From positions 1,178,001-1,242,000 of the forward strand of contig OY759762.1 of the NCBI GenBank assembly GCA_963662645.2: a stretch of 64,000 nucleotides of DNA. Direction: 5' to 3'. Source of the stretch: Aldehydirespirator sp963662645. Its GTDB lineage: Bacteria > Actinomycetota > Acidimicrobiia > Acidimicrobiales > Aldehydirespiratoraceae. Both the position numbers and the translations under genes were made by a program. The notes under the pieces were generated by a model. The model did not search any database. It was not told the DNA's origin and was given only the letters and a program-made list of their open reading frames with translations. Below are positions 24,217-32,619 of this stretch, piece after piece. How positions within the stretch are numbered: position 1 is the stretch's first letter; every line of letters begins with the position of its first letter.

Positions 24217-25851
24217 CTAGAGCAGGTGGTCGCGGCGGATGACCAGGAACCACGTCAGCACGAACGACAGAGCCACCAGCACCACCGCCATGATCCCGGC
24301 CTCGGCGATGAAGGCCTCCTCGAAGGAGCCGAAGATCTGCGTCGTCAGGGTAAAGAAGCCCAACGGCGAGACGAACAGGCTGATCGGCAACTCCTTCATC
24401 ACCGACAGCAGCACGAGGCCGGTTCCGGCCAGCAGGCCGGGTCCCATCATGGGAAGGTCCACCGCGAGGAACCGGCGCAGCCGGCCCGCGCCCAGGATCC
24501 GGGCCGAGTCGTGAAGCCTCTCGGGGACGCTGCGGACCGCCACCAGCGTCACGCCCATCGCCAGCGAACCGAAGCGGACCATGTAGGCGAAGATCAGCAG
24601 GGCCATGGTGTCGTTGAGCAACTCGAACGCCAGGTCCGACCGCAAGGTCCAGAACCGCATCGACAGCGCAATAAGAATCCCGGGCAGAGCGAACGTGCTG
24701 ACGACGACGGCGTGGGCCAACGAGCCCGAACGCGACCGGTACCGGCCGACGAGCAGCGCTATGGGCAGCACCGCCGCCGTTGACAGGACCGCGGCGATGA
24801 GGCTCGCGCCCAGCGTGTTGGTGGTCGCCTCCAGCACCTTCGATCCGTCGATCGTCAGCGACCTACCCCCGGTCGCGGACCGCAGCAGACCGCGTGCGGC
24901 CCAGTCCACCAACCCCACCAGGGGCGCCCCCACTCCGGCGGCGGCCGACAGGGCCACGAAACCCAGGGCGGGCTTCCGCCACCGACCCAGGTTGTAGATG
25001 ATCGGGCGGCTCGACACGACTGTTGCTGCGTCGGGGAGGCTGCTCGAGAAGCGCCGCTCGGCCAGCACCACCAGTGCGGCCAGCACGAGCAGCAGCAGGC
25101 TGAGCGCCAGAGCCACCGGCGGGTTGGCCAACTGGTTGGTGGCGATGGCCCTCGTGAGGGTGTCGTAGCGCATGAGCTGCACCGCTCCGAAGTCGCTGAG
25201 GGTGTAGAGGAACACCAGCAGCGTCCCCGCGCCCATGGCGGTGGCGATCTGGGGGAGGCAGATGCGCCCGAACACCTTGAGCGCAGTCTCGCCCAGCACC
25301 CGGGCGCTCTCCTCCAATGAGGCCGGCAGCTGGCGCAGCCTGGCCGCCACCGGCAGGTACACGTACGGATAGGTCATCAGGGCCAGCACGAGCCACGCGC
25401 CGTAGAAGCCCCGGAGCTCGGGTGTGCGGTCTAGGCCGATCCCGGCGAGGAGGTCGTTGGCCAGGCCGCCCGGATTGAGAGTGTGGATGAACGCAGCCGC
25501 TCCGACGAAGGTGGGAAAGACCAGGGGAAGCGGCAGCAGCACCCGCCACAGCCGGCCCCAGGCAACGTCGGTGCGGGTGGTGAACCATGCCAGCGCGGTG
25601 CCCAGCACCAGCGCGGCGGCCGACACCGACACCGCCAGCCGCACCGAGCGCCACAGCGGCCCGAGGGTGCGATCGCTGATGAGCAGCCCGGCCGGGTCGG
25701 CGCCCGCCGCGAAGTTCCGGTAAACCAGGTACACGCCGGGAAACGCGAATCCCAGCGCCAGCGCCAGGCCCGCGATCCGCAGGAGCGGCGGCGTGCCGGA
25801 CGGGCGCAAGGGCCCCGGCCTGCCAGGCTCGGCCTGATGGACGGCGGTCAC
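24217..25851 (-). CDS. Ferric-iron ABC transporter permease (FbpB/SfuB type, double)
   Basis: 544 residues, about twelve helices in two homologous halves, each with an ATPase-contact loop (ASLEESARVLGETALKVF at residues about 176-193 and ERLHDSARILGAGRLRRF near 450). Typical of Fe3+ permeases. The GTG start at 25851 overlaps the binding-protein stop. No ATPase gene follows; the next gene is bacterioferritin. The ATPase must come from elsewhere. Confidence 0.9.
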   Translation of the reverse strand: MTAVHQAEPGRPGPLRPSGTPPLLRIAGLALALGFAFPGVYLVYRNFAAGADPAGLLISDRTLGPLWRSVRLAVSVSAAALVLGTALAWFTTRTDVAWGRLWRVLLPLPLVFPTFVGAAAFIHTLNPGGLANDLLAGIGLDRTPELRGFYGAWLVLALMTYPYVYLPVAARLRQLPASLEESARVLGETALKVFGRICLPQIATAMGAGTLLVFLYTLSDFGAVQLMRYDTLTRAIATNQLANPPVALALSLLLLVLAALVVLAERRFSSSLPDAATVVSSRPIIYNLGRWRKPALGFVALSAAAGVGAPLVGLVDWAARGLLRSATGGRSLTIDGSKVLEATTNTLGASLIAAVLSTAAVLPIALLVGRYRSRSGSLAHAVVVSTFALPGILIALSMRFWTLRSDLAFELLNDTMALLIFAYMVRFGSLAMGVTLVAVRSVPERLHDSARILGAGRLRRFLAVDLPMMGPGLLAGTGLVLLSVMKELPISLFVSPLGFFTLTTQIFGSFEEAFIAEAGIMAVVLVALSFVLTWFLVIRRDHLL

Positions 25852-26915
25852 TCGTTAAGGATGCCGCTCGCCTCGATGATGGCGATGCTCTCTTCGAAGC
25901 CTCCCCCCAGAGCATCGAAGTCGACGGTGCCGATCTCAAGCGCCTTCAGCGGCGGGAGCACCGCGGACGGAGCGACACCCGCGGCCAGCGGATACTCGAG
26001 GGTCTCGGAGGTCAGGTAGGTCTGGACCGGTCCGGACAGCAGGTAGGCGATCAGCTCGTTGGCCGCCTGCCGGTTCTCGCTGCCTGCGGTGACGGTGGCC
26101 GCGGTGATTATCAGCAGCGACCCGATGTCGTCGTCGGCGAAGTTGTGGTTGGCCGCCCGGTGGCGGTCGCCCGCGGCCGCGGCCTCCTGGTAGTGGTAGT
26201 AGTGGTTGACCAGCCCCATGTCGATCTCGCCCCGGCCGGCGGCCTCGACGATGGAGCGGTTGTTCGGGTAGTAGCGGGCACCGTTGGCCACCATGTCGTC
26301 GAGCCACTGGGCAGTGGTCTCGGTGCCGTGCTGGTCGCGGAACACGGTGAACCAGTCGAGGAACGAGCCGTTGGTGGCTGGGATGGCCACCCGGTCCCGG
26401 TAGCGCTCGCCGGTGAGGTCGAACACCGACTGGGGCAGCTCGCCGGCGGCAACCGAGTCGAGGTTGTGGACCAGGACCCGCTTGCGGCCCGAGAACCCGA
26501 CCCAGGTGCCCGATTTGGAGCGGTTCTCCTCGGCGGAGAGCGCGAGCACATCGGCGCCGATGGTGCCTAGCAGGCCCCTGCTCTCCAGGAACCCCACCGG
26601 GCCGGGCGAGCGCGACAGGAAGACGTCGGCGGCAGTGCGGTCGCCCTCCTCGGCCAGCAGCAGGGCCAGGTCGGTGGAGCTTCCCCAGCGGACCGACACC
26701 TCCGCGCCGGTCTCGCAGGAGAAGGCTTCCAGCGGAGGCCCGATCAGGCTCTCGGATCGACCGGAGTAGATGGTGACGGTACGGCCGCTGCTGCCCGCGC
26801 ACTCGCCCGGGTATATCTGCGCAGATGCTCCTTCGAGGGAGCGGACCTCGTCTCCGGAGCAGGCTGCGGCGACGAGGGTCAGGGTGAGCGCAGAGACGAC
26901 GATTCGGTGACGCAT
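25848..26915 (-). CDS. Ferric-iron binding lipoprotein of ABC transporter
   Basis: 355 residues. Lipobox LVAAAC (Cys19). The mature domain has VTIYSGRSESLIGPPLEAF and, near the C-terminal half, ARYYPNNRSIVEAAGRGE and GLVNHYYHYQ, whose adjacent tyrosines match the iron-binding Tyr pair of FbpA. It captures Fe3+ outside the cell. The ATG at 26915 is seven bases from a -10 hexamer, so the mRNA is probably leaderless. Confidence 0.9.
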   Translation of the reverse strand: MRHRIVVSALTLTLVAAACSGDEVRSLEGASAQIYPGECAGSSGRTVTIYSGRSESLIGPPLEAFSCETGAEVSVRWGSSTDLALLLAEEGDRTAADVFLSRSPGPVGFLESRGLLGTIGADVLALSAEENRSKSGTWVGFSGRKRVLVHNLDSVAAGELPQSVFDLTGERYRDRVAIPATNGSFLDWFTVFRDQHGTETTAQWLDDMVANGARYYPNNRSIVEAAGRGEIDMGLVNHYYHYQEAAAAGDRHRAANHNFADDDIGSLLIITAATVTAGSENRQAANELIAYLLSGPVQTYLTSETLEYPLAAGVAPSAVLPPLKALEIGTVDFDALGGGFEESIAIIEASGILNE

Positions 26916-26951
26916 GGCCGACAATATAGAACATCTGTCACAGATTGTCAA
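26916..26951 (-). promoter_or_regulatory. Sigma-70-type promoter with internal operator, iron-uptake operon
   Basis: Reading the minus strand: -35 TTGACA (26951-26946), 17-base spacer, -10 TATATT (26928-26923). The spacer contains the perfect dyad ATCTGTnACAGAT (26933-26945). Transcription would start at or next to the ATG. A TTAGGTAA just upstream recalls half an IdeR box. The dyad is well placed for repression, perhaps by an iron regulator; the regulator is not identified. Confidence 0.7.
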
Positions 26952-27015
26952 GTTTACCTAACAGGAGCTGGTCGGAGTGCCCACCTCCTGACGAGGAATG
27001 CCCGCCGGAAGGGTG

Positions 27016-27810
27016 TCACCGGCCTTCGAAGGCGGGGTCGCGCTTCTCCACGAACGCCCGCAGGGCCTCCTTCGTGTCTCTGGTGGCGAAGTTGACGCCC
27101 TGGCCCAGGGTCTCGGCCTCCAGCGCCTGGAACAGCGAGATGCTGGAGGCGTTGTTGAGGAAGCGCTTGGAGCTGGCCAGCGCGATGGGAGGTCCGGCCG
27201 CGATGGTGGCCGCAACCTCGTCCACGGCGGCGTCGAGCTCTCCAGCCGGGACGACCTCGTTGACGATGCCGAGATCCGCGGCCCGATGGGCGTCGATGAT
27301 GTCTCCGGTGAAGGCCAGGCGCTTGGCCTCATGAAGCCCGATCCGCTTGGGCAGCAGCCACGAGGTGCCGAAGTCCAGGCTCAAGCCCCGCTTGGCGAAG
27401 ACGAGCGAGAACCTCGCCCGCTCCGAGCACCACACCATGTCGGCGGCCAGGGCCATGCCGAAGCCCGCGCCCACGGCCACGCCGTCCACCTTGGCGATCA
27501 CCGGGCGGGGACAGTCGTGTATGGCCATGACGGTGTCGGCGATGTCGCGCATGAGGTCGACCCGGTGCCGGGGCGGCCGGTCCGCGGCCGCTTCGGTGTC
27601 GTCAGCGGGTCCCACGTCAGCGCCCGCGCAGAAGTCGCCGCCCGCTCCGGTGAACACGACCGCCCGGGCCGGCGACTCGGCGATGTCGCGGAAACCGTGC
27701 CTCAACCCGGCCCACATGGCCGGTGTGCAGGCATTCTTGCGCCGGGGCCGATCGACGGTGACGGTCGTAATGGCGCCAACGGACTCGATGCGGATGTTTG
27801 AATGCGGCAA
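27016..27810 (-). CDS. Enoyl-CoA hydratase/isomerase family protein
   Basis: 264 residues of the crotonase fold: RPRRKNACTPAMW, the oxyanion-hole segment TGAGGDFCAGAD, and the second oxyanion strand VDGVAVGAGFGMALAAD, followed by FAKRGLSLDFG at the position of the second catalytic acid. Acts on acyl-CoA esters; specificity unknown. It lies 38 bases after the secretion ATPase gene in the same direction. Confidence 0.88.
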   Translation of the reverse strand: MPHSNIRIESVGAITTVTVDRPRRKNACTPAMWAGLRHGFRDIAESPARAVVFTGAGGDFCAGADVGPADDTEAAADRPPRHRVDLMRDIADTVMAIHDCPRPVIAKVDGVAVGAGFGMALAADMVWCSERARFSLVFAKRGLSLDFGTSWLLPKRIGLHEAKRLAFTGDIIDAHRAADLGIVNEVVPAGELDAAVDEVAATIAAGPPIALASSKRFLNNASSISLFQALEAETLGQGVNFATRDTKEALRAFVEKRDPAFEGR

Positions 27811-27848
27811 CGGTGCTCCCGGGATGCTCGGCGATCGGTGTCATGACG

Positions 27849-30800
27849 CTATCTATCCGCGCCATCGCTCCCTATCCGCTCGGCCTCTTGGCAGCCGTGG
27901 GCCGCCAGTGCCACCTGCATCACCTCCGCGGCCCCGTCGGCGATGACGAGGCATCGCCCCGGCACCGGTGCCAGCGCCAGGCGGGCGGGCACAGTCGCGC
28001 CGAGCAGGTCGGCGTCTAGGGGTCCCGGCCTGAACAGAACGCCGGTGCGGCATGAGCGCATCTCATGGAGCCAGCTGCCGTAGCAGGCGCGGAGCCGGTC
28101 GGCCGTTGTCGAGGCCACCAGATGACAGCGCCCCGTGGTGGAGGCGGCGATTCCGGCCAGCAGTCCGGCCGGGTCGCCCACCCGGTCGGCGTCGTCCACC
28201 AGCAGCAAGCGGCAAACCCCCTCCTCGGCAGCTTCGTCGAGTGAATCAGCCGGCACGGCCTCCAGACCCAGCAGGGTGGACAGCCTGCCGGGCCGGTCGG
28301 CGACGACCACCACGTCCGCTCCGGCGGTTCGGGCGGCCTCGCCTATGGCGGCCAGCGCGCCGGTGCGTCCGGTGCGGGGCGGTCCCAGCACCAGGGCGTG
28401 CTCGCCGTCGTGGAGCGTGAAGCCGGCCGGTTCGAGGTCGAGGTCGCTGATGGCGAAGCGGACATGGATGCGTCGATCCTCGACTCGCGCTCCGGCGGGC
28501 AGGTCCTCCAGGCAGATTTGCTGGGGCAGAGACCCGACCCGAGCGGGTTCACGCAGAGTCGGCGGGGACACGGCCGCCAGCGCCGTGGCGGCTGCAGCCA
28601 GATCGCCGTCGGCGGGTCGGGCGACATGAACCTCCAGGCCGTCGCCGACCCTGACGGCCCGACCCGCGACGAGATGGGCGGTCGGCTGCTTGAGCCCGAA
28701 GCGCAGGCCGTCGCCAGCGTCTGAGGTGGCGTGCACCAGAACCACCCCGGCGGATGCGGCGAGGTCGGGCGGGAGGTCGGCAGCCCGGCCGATGCTCACC
28801 GCCACCCGCACTCCCACCGCCGGGCCGTCGCCCCATATTCGAGCGAACCGATCGTGCGGCTCCGGCTCGCGTACCGGGTCGTGGGCGCGGACCAGCCCGG
28901 CGAGATCGTCCACCAGCAGCACCACTTCGGCAGAACGCGCCGACCGGCCTCCGGCCCGGCGGGCGGCGACCTCGTCGTCGAGGAGGCGCAGCAGGCGGGT
29001 TCGCCGATCCCCCTCTGTCGGGGCGACGACCCCGCCAACATGGGGAAGGCTCCCGAGCGCCGACAGCGTCCCGGCATCGAGGTCGATTCCGTAGATATGC
29101 AGTTCGTCGGGGGTGCGGGCGCGGCAGAGGTCGAGGGCGACCGCGGCGAGGGTGGTGGTCGTGCCCGACCCCGGCCCTCCGATGACGGCCAGATGGCCGT
29201 CGGCCGGGCGCCATCCGCTGGGGAACTGCCGCTGGTGGACGGGATCGTCTACCAGCCAGGCCGCGGGCTGGCCCGGGCCGGCGCGCTCGGCGAGGCCGGC
29301 GGCGGCGATCTCGCTGGAGAGGGGCGCCGGCCACGGCGAGCGGGTCTTGGCGCCCCCCAGGCTTTCGTGGGCTGCCCGGACGGCTTCCACCACCGAGTCG
29401 AGGTCGCTGCGCTCGTGGCCGGGGGTCCGGACGGCACGCGACCCGACCGGTCCGACCCGCAGGCCGGTTGAGCATCGGGCTGTGGTGCCGGTCACCAGCG
29501 CCGACTGGAACGCAACAAGCTCGCCCGGCCCCAAGCGGGCCATCGCCCGGCCGGGCCGCTGACGGGGGATGCGGGCCGCGTCGGGCGAGTCGATCACGTC
29601 GTTGGAGTCGTGGCGATCGGTCACCCGCAGGGCGATTCGACACGGCGTGTTGGCTCTGATGTCGTCGGTCACCACCCCGGCCGGCCGCTGGGTGGCCAGC
29701 ACCATGTGGACGCCGAGGCTGCGGCCCCGCTGCGCGATCCCGACCAGCGAGCGGAGGAATTCGGGCAGCTCGGCGGCCAGCGTGGCGAACTCGTCCACCA
29801 CGACCACCAGCCGCGGCAGGGGGTCGCCGCCCGCGTGGCCGGCTCGGGCCCGGAACGCGGCCAGATCCTCAGCGCCCACAGCTCGCAGGCGCCTCTCGCG
29901 ATGGCGCAGTTCGGCCTCCAGGCACAGCAGGGCTCGCTCGGCCAGGCGGTCGTCGAGGTCGGTGACCATGCCGGCCACATGGGGCATCTCCGCGCAGCGG
30001 TCGAAGGCGGCGCCCCCCTTGTAGTCGATGAGGACGAAGGCCAGGTGGTCGGGGTCCGCGGACAGGGCCAGACCGGCCACCATGGACCGCAGCAGCTCGG
30101 ACTTGCCCGAACCGGTCGTGCCCCCGACGAGCAGGTGAGGACCGTCGGCCACCAGGTCGAGCACCAGGGGACCGTCGGCGGTCGCGCCGATGGGCGCCCG
30201 CAGGTCGTCCGTCCCCCGGGTCGCGGACCATCGACTCTCCACCGTCTGCGGGGTCGGCTCGCCGCCCAGGAGGTCCAGCAGGGACATCGAGTCGGGAAGG
30301 CTTGCAGTCGCCGCTCGGAGCTCGGGGTCGTCCAGCCGGGCCAGTCGGGCCGCGGCATGGGTGGCGGTTGCGGTGGTGACACCCCAGGCCGCCAGCGGGG
30401 CCATCACTGCCGAGGATCGAGGATCCACCAGCCTCAACCCGCCCGCGTCGTGGTCGATGTCCACGATCGTGGTGCAACTGGACGGGAGGTCGCAGACATC
30501 GCTGGTGATCACTATCCCGGCGCACTGCCCGAGGCCGAGCAGCATCCGGCCCGGCGCGGAGCGGCCCATGAGCGGCTCTGTGCCGTCGATGACGGCCAGC
30601 AGGGCTCGCTGGGAGCTGCTGGCGGCCGCCGCCTCCGCAGCCGCGGCGGCGGCGTCGGACTCCGTGGCCACCAGCGCTCCCGGTTCGCCCCCGATGTCGA
30701 TGGTGTGGGGAAGCCAGCCCATCCACGACCACTCCCCGGCGGAGCCGGGCACCAAGCCCGCTATGGCCAGATCGGCGGGGCCGTGAAGAACCGCGGCCTG

Positions 30801-32072
30801 CAGGATCAGACCGCGGGCCACGGCCCGGGCCGCGTGGGGCGGGCCGACCACGCCGACAACCTCGCCGGGCAGCAATGACACCGCCACCGGCACATCGGTC
30901 AGGAGCTCGATCTCGCGCAGGGCCTCGAGCGCGCCGGGCGCGGCCCGTTCGCCCCCGTCTACCTCCAGCGGCGGCGCGTAGGGCACGTCCGCGGTGCCGA
31001 CACCGAGCCGCATGGCGTCGGGGTCGCCGCGGCGGCGCTCCCAGCAGCGCTGTGAGGGCGTCTCGGCCCGGCGGACCAGCTCGGCCAGGTCCGGGACGAG
31101 GGCGATGCGCCTTCGCCGCTCGGCGGCGCGAGCCGCCGGCAGCATGCTGACGAAGCTGTCCACCCTCTTGGCTACCTCCGCGCAGGCCCGCTGATGGGAC
31201 CGGGCGGCCCGGCGGCGCCGCTCGAGCCACGTGCCCACGGTGATCAGCGGGCCGAGGGCCGCGAACACAGCCATGAACGGGCTCCACACCACGGCCAGCG
31301 CCAGCCCGGCCGCGGCGGGCAGGACGATGCCGGCCCACGACAGGGGCTCGGACTCGGGCCGGGGCGGAGGCTCTGCCGGAACGTGCAGCGGGGCGGGAGT
31401 TGTCGGCGGCCGGCGGCGGGGCGGGCGGTTGAAGGGAATCCGTCCCGCCGCGGCGCCGAGCCCGGCTCGCACAGCCGCGGGGGCGTCGTCCACCGGGGTC
31501 CGCCACTGCAGGCGGGTGGCACCCAGGCGCATGGTGGCCCGCACCGGGACCCGGGTCGGCTCGGTCACGGCGCGGCCGGCCACGATGGTGCCGTTGCGCG
31601 AGCCGAGGTCGCCGATCACGGGGCGCCGGCCGGTCCCGCTCGCCGTCACCCGGGCGTGTCGCCGGGAGACGGTGGGGTCGTCGAGCACCAGGTCGCAATC
31701 CTGGGAGCGCCCGATCACCCAGGCGTCGGACGCGGGCGGCGCGAGACGGGTGCCGGCTCGCAGCCCGGCGGTCACGACCAGCGCTGCTCGGCGACTTGGC
31801 CGGCCGTTCTGCTCCGGCGGTGACTGGGAGGGGGGCTGCCCTCCTCCGGGAGCGATTTCGAGCAGCGCCCCCTCCCAGATCGGGATCGATGACAGCAGGG
31901 TCTCCGGACCGTGCCAGCGCCCGTCGATGCACAGGCCTTGCCGAATGAGGTCGCCGGTCTCCTGGACTTCGCCGCCGAGCGCCGCGACGAGATCCGCCAC
32001 CGTGAAGCCGTCGAGGCGGGAGTCGATCTCCACGGTCCGCTCCGTGCCGTGCAGTCGGTGCCGGATCCGCAC
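27849..32072 (-). CDS. FHA-domain FtsK/SpoIIIE ATPase of a type VII secretion-like system (EssC/EccC type)
   Basis: 1407 residues from a GTG at 32072, which has AGGGGAACGGG upstream and opens a ubiquitin-like leader. Then an FHA domain at about 115-190 (VIGRSQDCDL, SRRHA, DLGSRNGT), two membrane helices near 245-282, and three FtsK-type ATPase modules. Module 1 is complete: Walker A GGTTGSGKSELLR near 650, Walker B LVVVVDEFATLA near 755. Modules 2 and 3 have degenerate P-loops (GGPGSGTTTT near 965, GPPRTGRTG near 1230). This matches EssC-type motors that export WXG100 proteins. The FHA part implies control by Thr phosphorylation. The last 20 codons include a repeat-end fragment. It follows WXG100 by 56 bases. 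Confidence 0.88.
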   Translation of the reverse strand: MRIRHRLHGTERTVEIDSRLDGFTVADLVAALGGEVQETGDLIRQGLCIDGRWHGPETLLSSIPIWEGALLEIAPGGGQPPSQSPPEQNGRPSRRAALVVTAGLRAGTRLAPPASDAWVIGRSQDCDLVLDDPTVSRRHARVTASGTGRRPVIGDLGSRNGTIVAGRAVTEPTRVPVRATMRLGATRLQWRTPVDDAPAAVRAGLGAAAGRIPFNRPPRRRPPTTPAPLHVPAEPPPRPESEPLSWAGIVLPAAAGLALAVVWSPFMAVFAALGPLITVGTWLERRRRAARSHQRACAEVAKRVDSFVSMLPAARAAERRRRIALVPDLAELVRRAETPSQRCWERRRGDPDAMRLGVGTADVPYAPPLEVDGGERAAPGALEALREIELLTDVPVAVSLLPGEVVGVVGPPHAARAVARGLILQAAVLHGPADLAIAGLVPGSAGEWSWMGWLPHTIDIGGEPGALVATESDAAAAAAEAAAASSSQRALLAVIDGTEPLMGRSAPGRMLLGLGQCAGIVITSDVCDLPSSCTTIVDIDHDAGGLRLVDPRSSAVMAPLAAWGVTTATATHAAARLARLDDPELRAATASLPDSMSLLDLLGGEPTPQTVESRWSATRGTDDLRAPIGATADGPLVLDLVADGPHLLVGGTTGSGKSELLRSMVAGLALSADPDHLAFVLIDYKGGAAFDRCAEMPHVAGMVTDLDDRLAERALLCLEAELRHRERRLRAVGAEDLAAFRARAGHAGGDPLPRLVVVVDEFATLAAELPEFLRSLVGIAQRGRSLGVHMVLATQRPAGVVTDDIRANTPCRIALRVTDRHDSNDVIDSPDAARIPRQRPGRAMARLGPGELVAFQSALVTGTTARCSTGLRVGPVGSRAVRTPGHERSDLDSVVEAVRAAHESLGGAKTRSPWPAPLSSEIAAAGLAERAGPGQPAAWLVDDPVHQRQFPSGWRPADGHLAVIGGPGSGTTTTLAAVALDLCRARTPDELHIYGIDLDAGTLSALGSLPHVGGVVAPTEGDRRTRLLRLLDDEVAARRAGGRSARSAEVVLLVDDLAGLVRAHDPVREPEPHDRFARIWGDGPAVGVRVAVSIGRAADLPPDLAASAGVVLVHATSDAGDGLRFGLKQPTAHLVAGRAVRVGDGLEVHVARPADGDLAAAATALAAVSPPTLREPARVGSLPQQICLEDLPAGARVEDRRIHVRFAISDLDLEPAGFTLHDGEHALVLGPPRTGRTGALAAIGEAARTAGADVVVVADRPGRLSTLLGLEAVPADSLDEAAEEGVCRLLLVDDADRVGDPAGLLAGIAASTTGRCHLVASTTADRLRACYGSWLHEMRSCRTGVLFRPGPLDADLLGATVPARLALAPVPGRCLVIADGAAEVMQVALAAHGCQEAERIGSDGADR
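27872..27894 (+). repeat. Isolated right-end fragment of the dispersed repeat
   Basis: CTATCCGCTCGGCCTCTTGG plus CAG matches the right end of repeat copy D (58522-58544) with one mismatch. Here there is no core. It lies inside the last codons of the FtsK-type ATPase gene, which it supplies on the opposite strand. Confidence 0.6.
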
Positions 32073-32128
32073 GAGCGTCCCGTTCCCCTGTCGCGCCTGT
32101 CCGGCGAGCTCGGCCGCCGTCGCCGCGG

Positions 32129-32404
32129 CTAGACGGTGTCGAGCGCGCTGACTCCGGCCTGGAGCTCCGCGGATATGAACGTCGAGTGCTCGCCCAGCGC
32201 GTCGCACAGCGCCCGCAGGTTGGGCCGGAACTCCGTCTCCCAGAGCTGCCGGAACCGATCGGCTCTCGCCCCCTGCCAGGTCGTGCCTTCGATGCCGGCG
32301 CCTATCGCGCTGATCACCCCCTCGGCCGTCTCCTTCTGCCGGGCGAAGATCACCGCGAGCTGCTCCATCTGCGACTTGGACATCACTAGCATGTCGCCAG
32401 CCAT
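32129..32404 (-). CDS. WXG100-family (ESAT-6-like) secreted protein
   Basis: 91 residues, helix-turn-helix hairpin with the turn motif W43-Q-G45 (TTWQGARADRF), the classic WXG100 signature and length. Such proteins form dimers and are export substrates of the FtsK-type ATPase encoded next. The ATG at 32404 was chosen because GGGAGG lies six bases upstream. No second WXG100 partner gene is present, so a homodimer is likely. Confidence 0.88.
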   Translation of the reverse strand: MAGDMLVMSKSQMEQLAVIFARQKETAEGVISAIGAGIEGTTWQGARADRFRQLWETEFRPNLRALCDALGEHSTFISAELQAGVSALDTV

Positions 32405-32452
32405 TGACACCCTCCCATGTTGTTGACAGCACAAGCTTTCTCATGCTGTTTC

Positions 32453-32491
32453 ATATTATTGTCACACCATCATGTCAGCATGATGTGACAA
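32453..32491 (-). promoter_or_regulatory. Promoter -10 and long dyad upstream of the WXG100 gene
   Basis: On the minus strand a TAATAT hexamer (32458-32453) could serve as -10, giving a leader of about 40 bases. Overlapping the -35 region is a long inverted repeat: TTGTCAC and ATCATG (32459-32465, 32469-32474) pairing with CATGAT and GTGACAA (32479-32491). This is an AT-rich island in otherwise GC-rich DNA and looks like an operator. The rest of the gap, 32492-32619, shows no gene. Confidence 0.55.
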
Positions 32492-32619
32492 CAACAACCC
32501 AAAGAAGGGAGAAATACTTGGAACCTCCTGAAAACTTAGCTACCAAGGTTCGGTAGGCATCGATCTAGCGGCCCGCAAGAGGGGGCGCTCACCGCGCCGC
32601 CGGGACCGGGGGCCGGGGC

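Noticed and set aside
32518..32556. Twelve-codon frame with AAGGGAGA upstream in the gap after the WXG100 promoter
   Set aside because: Too short to support, on the strand opposite the operon, and not followed by a gene it could regulate.
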